From NCBI GenBank assembly GCA_020026215.1, contig JAHHQT010000084.1, positions 1-8,120 on the forward strand: 8,120 bases of DNA. Direction: 5' to 3'. Under the pieces are notes generated by a model. That model searched no databases. It had not been told where the DNA came from and saw only the letters and a list, made by a program, of their open reading frames with translations. The position numbers and the translations under genes are program-made. Within the stretch, counting starts at the first letter, position 1; the number at the start of each line of letters is the position of its first letter. This document shows positions 1 through 4,642 of this stretch, piece by piece. This DNA is from Muribaculaceae bacterium (GTDB lineage Bacteria > Bacteroidota > Bacteroidia > Bacteroidales > Muribaculaceae).

Positions 1-17
1 GTCTAATTTGTAACGTG

Positions 18-49
18 CAAAGTTACCGATTTTTTCCCAATCTGGGAAA
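18..49 (-). promoter_or_regulatory. Possible leftward Bacteroidetes-type promoter
   Basis: Read on the minus strand, TAACTTTG (18-25) matches the -7 box TAnnTTTG exactly. It is preceded, after 20 bases, by TTTC (46-49), a one-base departure from the -33 box TTTG. The same TTTC-N20 arrangement occurs upstream of lgt. It would drive a minus-strand gene lying outside the window to the left. An inverted repeat at 33-49 lies between and over the two boxes, so an alternative reading as a short rightward terminator is possible. Confidence 0.35.
33..49. repeat. Short perfect inverted repeat, possible operator or hairpin
   Basis: TTTCCCA (33-39) and TGGGAAA (43-49) are exact reverse complements separated by three bases. 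The right arm coincides with the proposed -33 element of the leftward promoter, as an operator would. On the plus strand the repeat is followed by a T-rich stretch (50-59), so it could instead terminate a rightward transcript from outside the window. The sequence does not decide between these. Confidence 0.35.
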
Positions 50-103
50 TTTTATTTTCTATGGATTGTGAGGAAAATGAACATATTTAAGCCTTATAGA
101 AAA

Positions 104-146
104 GAAAAACGTAATCACTAACTCACGTCAGACGATTACGTTTCTC
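104..146 (-). terminator. Rho-independent terminator of lgt
   Basis: AAACGTAATC (107-116) and GATTACGTTT (134-143) form a perfect 10-bp stem around a 17-base loop, extended by two further pairs after one mismatch (104-146). On the minus strand the stem runs into a T-rich tail (TTTTTCTTTTC). It begins 20 bases after the lgt stop codon, so it most likely ends the lgt transcript. Confidence 0.7.
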
Positions 147-165
147 AAGTTTGTATTTGAAGTAT

Positions 166-1029
166 CTATTTCTTGGTTTCAGGAGCAAACTTGTTTGGAT
201 ATTCTGTGGGAATCCGAGGATTCTTCATCGCTCTAATAACAAGAATTATTCCGGCAATGATAAATGGCAAACTCAAAATTTGTCCCATATTTAGTAGCAT
301 GTCTTGTTCAAATGCTTCTTGTGGATTTTTGATGAACTCAATCAAGAATCGAGCAGTAAACAATACAATGAAGAAGATGCCTGACAACAAGCCTTGTCTT
401 TCGCCCGCATTACGTTTCCAATACAAGAACATTAATAGACCAAACAATGCCAAGTAGCACAATGCTTCATAGATTTGAGTTGGGTGGGAGGGTGCGCTGA
501 AAATAGGTTCAGCACCGTGCATCCATTGTTCCAAATTCTCGATGAAACGGAATCCCCAAGGCAAGTCTGTGGCATGTCCGTAAATTTCGTGATTGAATAA
601 GTTACCCAGACGAATCAAAGCGCCAACAAAGGCAACTGGGACTACAAGTCGGTCTAATGCCCAAAGTACATTTTTGTGAGTGACTTTGGCAGAATAAAGG
701 AATAAGCCGATAAGAATACCGATGGCGCCTCCATGGCTTGCCAAACCGCCTTCCCATATTTTGAAAATGTCAATTGGGTGTTCAGAGTAGTATTCCCATC
801 CATAAAAGAATACATGTCCTAATCGTGCGCCGATGATTGTGCAAATTACTGTATAGATAAAGATTGCATCTGCCCAACTACTTTTAGCACCTTCGTGCTT
901 GTACATTTTTGAGATGAGCATAGCGCCAAGAATAAAACCGATGGCAAACATCAAACCGTACCAACGGATAGTGATAGGGTGGGATATAAAATCAGGATTG
1001 AATGTCCACGTAATAAAGTTCGTAATCAT
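166..1029 (-). CDS. lgt: Prolipoprotein diacylglyceryl transferase (Lgt)
   Basis: This 287-residue integral inner-membrane enzyme moves diacylglycerol from phosphatidylglycerol to the lipobox cysteine of prolipoproteins, the first step of lipoprotein maturation. Family signatures appear in order: RWYG (22-25), GARLGH (67-72), GGLASHGG with His99 (equivalent to E. coli His103), IRLGN-NHEIYG (139-151) with Arg140, Asn143 and Glu148, HPTQIYE (182-188) and ARFLIEF (226-232) with Arg227 and Glu231. Several hydrophobic segments span the protein, and length is normal for the family. The position of E. coli Tyr235 appears to be Leu223 by ungapped alignment to the neighbouring Arg. The ATG at 1029 leaves a short leader of about 20 bases from its promoter. 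The gene is monocistronic, with terminators on both sides. Identification is firm from the motifs. Confidence 0.97.
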   Translation of the reverse strand: MITNFITWTFNPDFISHPITIRWYGLMFAIGFILGAMLISKMYKHEGAKSSWADAIFIYTVICTIIGARLGHVFFYGWEYYSEHPIDIFKIWEGGLASHGGAIGILIGLFLYSAKVTHKNVLWALDRLVVPVAFVGALIRLGNLFNHEIYGHATDLPWGFRFIENLEQWMHGAEPIFSAPSHPTQIYEALCYLALFGLLMFLYWKRNAGERQGLLSGIFFIVLFTARFLIEFIKNPQEAFEQDMLLNMGQILSLPFIIAGIILVIRAMKNPRIPTEYPNKFAPETKK

Positions 1030-1053
1030 TATGATGAATATTTATTTATATTG

Positions 1054-1085
1054 CAAATTTAATTATTTACTTCGTTACTGTGAAA
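1054..1085 (-). promoter_or_regulatory. lgt promoter (Bacteroidetes type)
   Basis: On the minus strand TAAATTTG (1054-1061) matches TAnnTTTG exactly, with TTTC (1082-1085) 20 bases upstream as a near-match to the -33 box. Transcription would start near 1047-1049, about 20 bases before the lgt ATG. The element lies just beyond the ackA terminator, which fits independent expression of lgt. Confidence 0.6.
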
Positions 1086-1138
1086 TTTAGGACTACTATA
1101 ATTGTCCGCGCTACGTGTTTTTGCAGAGGGTATAACAC

Positions 1139-1174
1139 AAAAAAGACACCGAAAGATGAGTCTTTCGGTGTCTT
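1139..1174 (-). terminator. Strong rho-independent terminator of pta-ackA
   Basis: AAGACACCGAAAGA (1143-1156) and TCTTTCGGTGTCTT (1161-1174) form a perfect 14-bp stem with a four-base loop. On the minus strand it continues into TTTTTT (1139-1144, overlapping the stem foot). It lies about 20 bases after the ackA stop, so it ends the ackA transcript before the lgt promoter. Confidence 0.9.
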
Positions 1175-1194
1175 GATTATGAGTGGAAATTTGA

Positions 1195-2400
1195 TTATTT
1201 CATATTGTTGATAATGGCCGCTGTATCGCAGGCAATCATATATTCTTCATCTGTTGGGATAACGACAACTCTAACTGAAGAATCAGGAGTAGAGATTTCA
1301 ATTTCTTCACCTCTTGTTTGGTTCTTTTCGTCATCAATCTTGATTCCCAAGAAACTTAGTTGCTCGCAAATATTTTTACGAGTTGAAACTTGGTTCTCAC
1401 CAACGCCACCTGTAAATACGATAATGTTAGCTCCACCCAATGCAGCCATATAAGCTCCAATGTATTTAGTAATGCGATATTCATACATTCGTAATGCCAA
1501 GATAGCACGCTTGTTGCCTTCTTTGATGGCATTTTCAATGTCGCGCATATCTGAAGAAACTCCAGATACTCCGGCTACACCACTGCGTTTGTTGATAAGT
1601 GCTTGCATGCCTTCATTGTCCAGATTCTCTTTTTGTTGGATGTAAAGCAATGCTGCAGGGTCAACATCACCGCAACGAGTACCCATCATCAATCCTTCAA
1701 CAGGAGTCAAGCCCATAGAAGTATCTACAGATTTGCCGTCCTTTATAGCTGTGATTGAACCTCCGTTACCGATGTGGCAAGTGATGATGCGTTGTTTTTC
1801 GTATTCCAAACCCAGGAAGTCACAAGCTCTGCGAGAGACATAGCGGTGGCTGGTTCCGTGGAAGCCGTATCTACGAACGCCATATTTTTCATAAGTTTCG
1901 TATGGTAGGGCATACATATATGCGTAGTCAGGCATTGTTTGGTGAAATGCAGTATCGAATACACCTACTTGTGGAACATCAGGAAGGATGTCGCTGATAG
2001 CTTCAATACCTGCAATGTTTACAGGATTGTGAAGTGGTGCCAAGTCGTAGCATTCTTTAACTTTGTTAATGACTTCATCTGTGATAAGAACGCTTTCGCT
2101 GAATTTTTCACCACCGTGTACCACTCTGTGGCCTACAGCATCAATTTCATCGAATTCTTTAATACAACCGAATTTTTCACTTGTCAAAGTATCCAAAATG
2201 ATTCTGATTGCTACATTGTGATTTGGCATTGATGTGTTGATAACCACTTTTTCACCATTGAATTTGAATTTCAAAAATGAGTCAGGTAGGCCAACTTTTT
2301 CAACGCCACCTTCTGCCATTATATTTTGTTTGTTTCCGTCAAGATTGATAAGTTTATATTTTACCGATGAACTACCGCAGTTTAAAACAAGAATTTTCAT
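1195..2400 (-). CDS. ackA: Acetate kinase (AckA)
   Basis: This 401-residue cytoplasmic enzyme interconverts acetyl phosphate plus ADP with acetate plus ATP, the ATP-yielding step of acetate fermentation. It belongs to the ASKHA fold and matches the usual length of about 400. Visible signatures are the N-terminal LNCGSSSVKY (6-15) with Asn7, GHRVVHGG (90-97) with Arg92, VFDTAFHQTMP (147-157) with Asp149, YGFHGTSH (178-185) with His181, HIGNGGS (209-215), GLMMGTRCGD (236-245) with Arg242, FTGGVGEN (329-336) and the C-terminal TDEE (383-386) that supplies the Mg-binding Glu. These correspond to residues studied in the Methanosarcina thermophila enzyme. Its ATG shares one base with the pta stop (TAATG), so translation is probably coupled to pta. 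Confidence 0.98.
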   Translation of the reverse strand: MKILVLNCGSSSVKYKLINLDGNKQNIMAEGGVEKVGLPDSFLKFKFNGEKVVINTSMPNHNVAIRIILDTLTSEKFGCIKEFDEIDAVGHRVVHGGEKFSESVLITDEVINKVKECYDLAPLHNPVNIAGIEAISDILPDVPQVGVFDTAFHQTMPDYAYMYALPYETYEKYGVRRYGFHGTSHRYVSRRACDFLGLEYEKQRIITCHIGNGGSITAIKDGKSVDTSMGLTPVEGLMMGTRCGDVDPAALLYIQQKENLDNEGMQALINKRSGVAGVSGVSSDMRDIENAIKEGNKRAILALRMYEYRITKYIGAYMAALGGANIIVFTGGVGENQVSTRKNICEQLSFLGIKIDDEKNQTRGEEIEISTPDSSVRVVVIPTDEEYMIACDTAAIINNMK

Positions 2401-3407
2401 TATTTAGAATTTATACTTTGGTTACAAGTTATGATTACTGTTTTGTAAATATCCTCTGGACTACATCCACGAGACAAGTCGTTGACTGGTTTTGCCAAAC
2501 CTTGTAGGATAGGACCTACTGCTTGTGCTCCACTGATACGTTGGATAAGTTTGTAAGAGATGTTTCCTACTTCAAGAGAAGGGAATACCAAAACGTTTGC
2601 TTTACCGGCGATAGGACTGTTTGGTGCTTTTGTTTTACCTACAGATTCTACGATAGCTGCATCAGCTTGAAGTTCACCGTCAAGTGCCAATTCCGGATTC
2701 ATTTCATGGGCAATTTGAGTTGCTTCAATTACTTTGTCAACCATTTCGTGTTTAGCACTTCCTTTTGTTGAGAAGCTAAGAATAGCAACTCTTGGATCAA
2801 AACCTGCTATATTTTTAGCTGTTTCAGCTGTAGAAATAGCGATTTGAGCCAATTCTGGAGCTGTTGGGTTAGGAACCACTGCACAGTCACCTAATACAAG
2901 AATCTCATTTTCACCGTAAGGGCAACCTTGTGGCAATAGCATCAAGAATGCACCGGAAACTACTGAAATGCCTTTTTTCGGTTTGATGACTTGGAAAGCA
3001 GCTCTCAATACGTTACCTGTTGGACTTAATGCACCTGCAACTTGTCCGTCTGCGTCACCGTTCTTGATAAGCAAGCAACCTAAGTATAGAGGATCTTGAA
3101 CTTTTTTGCGTGCATCTTCGATAGTGATACCTTTTGATTTACGCAATTCAAAGAATAGTTGGGCGTATTTTTCAGTAAATGCTTCGTCCTTTGGATTGAC
3201 AAGGGTAGCTTTTTCAATATTAGATAATCCTAATTTTAGAGCTTCAGCCTTAATTTCATCAGGATTGCCAATCAAAATAACTTCGCAGATGTTATCTCTG
3301 ATTAGCATGTCTGCTGCTTGGAGTGTTCTTGCTTCTGTACCTTCTGCAAGAACAATTCTTTGTTTGTTTTCTTGGGCCGTCTTGGTCAGAATGTCAAATA
3401 ATGCCAT
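2400..3407 (-). CDS. pta: Phosphate acetyltransferase (Pta), short form
   Basis: This 335-residue cytoplasmic enzyme converts acetyl-CoA and phosphate to acetyl phosphate and CoA, feeding AckA immediately downstream. It is the short single-catalytic-domain form, without the N-terminal regulatory part of the long enterobacterial Pta. Signatures include DGQVAGA (120-126), LGDCAVVPNPT (172-182), SFSTKGSA (211-218), DGELQADAA (243-251), FPSLEVGN (275-282) and the C-terminal KPVNDLSRG (306-314). By spacing, Ser312, Arg313 and Asp319 match the active-site residues Ser309, Arg310 and Asp316 of the M. thermophila enzyme. It overlaps ackA by one base. I see no clear promoter in the 54 bases after mscL, so it may be read from the mscL promoter or from one inside mscL. 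Confidence 0.97.
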   Translation of the reverse strand: MALFDILTKTAQENKQRIVLAEGTEARTLQAADMLIRDNICEVILIGNPDEIKAEALKLGLSNIEKATLVNPKDEAFTEKYAQLFFELRKSKGITIEDARKKVQDPLYLGCLLIKNGDADGQVAGALSPTGNVLRAAFQVIKPKKGISVVSGAFLMLLPQGCPYGENEILVLGDCAVVPNPTAPELAQIAISTAETAKNIAGFDPRVAILSFSTKGSAKHEMVDKVIEATQIAHEMNPELALDGELQADAAIVESVGKTKAPNSPIAGKANVLVFPSLEVGNISYKLIQRISGAQAVGPILQGLAKPVNDLSRGCSPEDIYKTVIITCNQSINSK

Positions 3408-3424
3408 GTTCTTGAAATATTAAC

Positions 3425-3443
3425 TATCACAACGCGTGTGATA
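3425..3443. repeat. Inverted repeat upstream of pta, possible operator
   Basis: TATCACA (3425-3431) and TGTGATA (3437-3443) are exact reverse complements around a five-base centre, 18 bases upstream of the pta ATG. No T tract follows on the minus strand, so it is a poor terminator for mscL. It could be an operator or an mRNA structure affecting pta translation. The half-sites are in the opposite order to a CRP site (TGTGA-N6-TCACA). No regulator can be assigned. Confidence 0.35.
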
Positions 3444-3461
3444 TTGGTTTTATTTATTGAG

Positions 3462-3902
3462 TTATTTGTTCTTGTTTTGTTGGTCTTTCAATAGGTCTCT
3501 GATTTCAGTTAGTAGTTGAATGTCTGCAGGAGGTGCAGCAGGAGTTGCTGGCTTTTCTTCTGCTTTTTTGTTGCGTTTCAAGATATTGATACCTTTAATT
3601 AACAAGAAAATTGAGAATGCAATGATGATAAAGTCCAATACAACTTGGATGAATGAACCGTAGTTTAGAGTTACTGCAGGTTTGATGACTTCTGAACCTT
3701 GCATAACTGCCTCTTTCAAAACTACTTTCAAATCAGAGAAGTCCACATCTCCAATCAATATGCCGACAGACGGCATGATTACATCACCCACAATCGAAGA
3801 TACAATTTTACCGAAAGCACCACCAATAATGATACCGACAGCCATATCCACAACGTTTCCTCTCATTGCGAATTCCTTGAATTCCTTGAGCATCTTATTC
3901 AT
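3462..3902 (-). CDS. mscL: Large-conductance mechanosensitive channel (MscL)
   Basis: This 146-residue inner-membrane protein forms a homopentameric pore that opens on membrane tension to release solutes after hypo-osmotic shock. It aligns closely with E. coli MscL (136 residues): an amphipathic N-terminal helix (KEFKEFAMRGNVVD, 6-19), TM1 around 17-45 with the gate glycine Gly23 (E. coli Gly22) and GKIVSS, a periplasmic loop, TM2 around 83-107 starting at NYGSFIQ, and a cytoplasmic C-terminal helix LLTEIRDLLKDQ (130-141) after a Pro/Ala linker. A second possible start at Met4 would give nearly the length of E. coli at this end; I keep the first ATG without strong evidence. It lies 54 bases upstream of pta on the same strand with no obvious terminator between, so an mscL-pta-ackA transcript is possible. 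Confidence 0.97.
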   Translation of the reverse strand: MNKMLKEFKEFAMRGNVVDMAVGIIIGGAFGKIVSSIVGDVIMPSVGILIGDVDFSDLKVVLKEAVMQGSEVIKPAVTLNYGSFIQVVLDFIIIAFSIFLLIKGINILKRNKKAEEKPATPAAPPADIQLLTEIRDLLKDQQNKNK

Positions 3903-3952
3903 AATAAATATTGATCTAAATTTTTGATTAAACGTTTGTTTTCTGATTCCTA

Positions 3953-3983
3953 CAAAAGTAATAATTTTTGTTGTGCTTTTGAA
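3953..3983 (-). promoter_or_regulatory. mscL promoter, possibly also serving pta-ackA
   Basis: On the minus strand TACTTTTG (3953-3960) matches TAnnTTTG exactly. The -33 region is weak, with only TTC (3981-3983) at a 20-base spacing. The predicted start near 3946 gives a leader of about 44 bases before the mscL ATG. The leader is A-rich and lacks an evident Shine-Dalgarno sequence, as is common in this phylum. Confidence 0.5.
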
Positions 3984-4080
3984 TATTTTAATTTAGAATT
4001 ATTGGTTTATCATTGATTTTTCACAGAAAGGACGTTGGATTAAAATTTGTTTTTAAGAAATTGTATGTTTAATTCTACAA

Positions 4081-4098
4081 AAAATCTATAAAGATTTT
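4081..4098. repeat. AT-rich inverted repeat in the mscL / START-like gene divergent region
   Basis: AAAATCT (4081-4087) and AGATTTT (4092-4098) are exact reverse complements around ATAA, 57 bases upstream of the START-like gene's ATG. The region 3903-4155 otherwise shows only the two promoter candidates. Because the surrounding DNA is very AT-rich, the repeat may be chance. Confidence 0.25.
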
Positions 4099-4111
4099 GC
4101 CATTTATGAAC

Positions 4112-4146
4112 TTTGTATTTATTTAGCGCACTGAAAATAACTTTTG
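4112..4146 (+). promoter_or_regulatory. Candidate promoter of the START-like gene
   Basis: TTTG (4112-4115) lies 22 bases before TAACTTTTG (4138-4146), which is the -7 box TAnnTTTG with one extra base. Spacing is slightly long. A start 5-7 bases after the box would leave a leader of only about 3-5 bases before the ATG at 4156, so either the mRNA is nearly leaderless or the true promoter is elsewhere. Confidence 0.35.
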
Positions 4147-4155
4147 TTTAATATT

Positions 4156-4536
4156 ATGACTAAAGAAAAATTTATTCTTGAATTTGATTTGAAAAGTACA
4201 CCGATTACCTTGCTTTGGTCTTACTTGACCACTGCCAACGGATTGAAGGAGTGGTTTGCAGATAATGTGACAATGTCAGGAAAATCCGTTAATTTTATTT
4301 GGAACGGAGTAACACAAGAAGCCCATATAATTGCTCAAAGAACTCAAAAATATATCAGATACCATTGGGTGGATGATACAGAACGTACATATTTTGAATT
4401 GAAAATATCTGTGTCGGAAATGACAGACAATGTCCTTCTTACTGTTACTGATTTTGCAGAACCTGATGAATTGGATGAATCCAAGGAACTATGGATTTAT
4501 CAAATAGACAATCTTCGTCGTTTGTTGGGTTGCTAG
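4156..4536 (+). CDS. START-like (SRPBCC-type) domain protein, function unknown
   Basis: The ATG at 4156 gives 126 residues beginning MTKEKF. An in-frame TTG at 4144 is upstream but within the likely promoter box, so I reject it. There is no signal peptide or membrane segment, so it is probably cytoplasmic. The pattern of a hydrophobic first strand, a helix with LLWSYLTTANGLKEWFADNV-like features (residues 20-38, key Trp and Gly-Leu-x-x-Trp-Phe), alternating beta strands (FIWNG, YIRYHWVDD, YFELKISV, VLLTVTDF) and a long C-terminal helix (ELWIYQIDNLRRLL) resembles the helix-grip fold of AHSA1/START-like proteins. Small START-like proteins of this size are widespread in Bacteroidota without a known ligand. 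It is a single-gene unit, divergent from mscL and convergent with the EF-G2-like gene. Fold assignment is fairly sure; function is not known. Confidence 0.85.
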   Translation: MTKEKFILEFDLKSTPITLLWSYLTTANGLKEWFADNVTMSGKSVNFIWNGVTQEAHIIAQRTQKYIRYHWVDDTERTYFELKISVSEMTDNVLLTVTDFAEPDELDESKELWIYQIDNLRRLLGC

Positions 4537-4588
4537 TCGCATTGAATATTTGATGAGGTATTTATTTAATCCTTTGATATAAATGAGA

Positions 4589-4625
4589 AAGGGTGCACAT
4601 TTTAATATGTGCACCCTTCCTTTTA
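4589..4625. terminator. Bidirectional terminator between convergent genes
   Basis: AAGGGTGCACAT (4589-4600) and ATGTGCACCCTT (4607-4618) form a perfect 12-bp stem with a six-base loop. On the plus strand CC then TTTT follows (4619-4624). On the minus strand a weaker T-rich tail follows. It lies 52 bases after the START-like gene and 24 bases after the EF-G2-like stop, so it can serve both. Confidence 0.85.
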
Positions 4626-4642
4626 TTGAGTGATTGATTTTA

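Noticed and set aside
3..71. Open frame on the plus strand at the left edge, possibly the 3' end of a gene
   Set aside because: It is only about 22 codons with an unremarkable composition, and the same stretch holds a promoter-like element on the other strand.
3106..3423. Plus-strand open frame of 105 codons opposite pta
   Set aside because: It is antisense to a firmly identified gene, with no recognisable domain or start context; a shadow frame.
3425..3443. CRP-type binding site
   Set aside because: The half-sites are in the reverse order (TCACA before TGTGA) and the spacing is five, not six, so the CRP reading does not hold; kept only as an unassigned inverted repeat.
4144..4155. Upstream in-frame TTG start for the START-like gene
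   Set aside because: It would add only four residues, overlaps the candidate -7 box, and a proper ATG follows at 4156.
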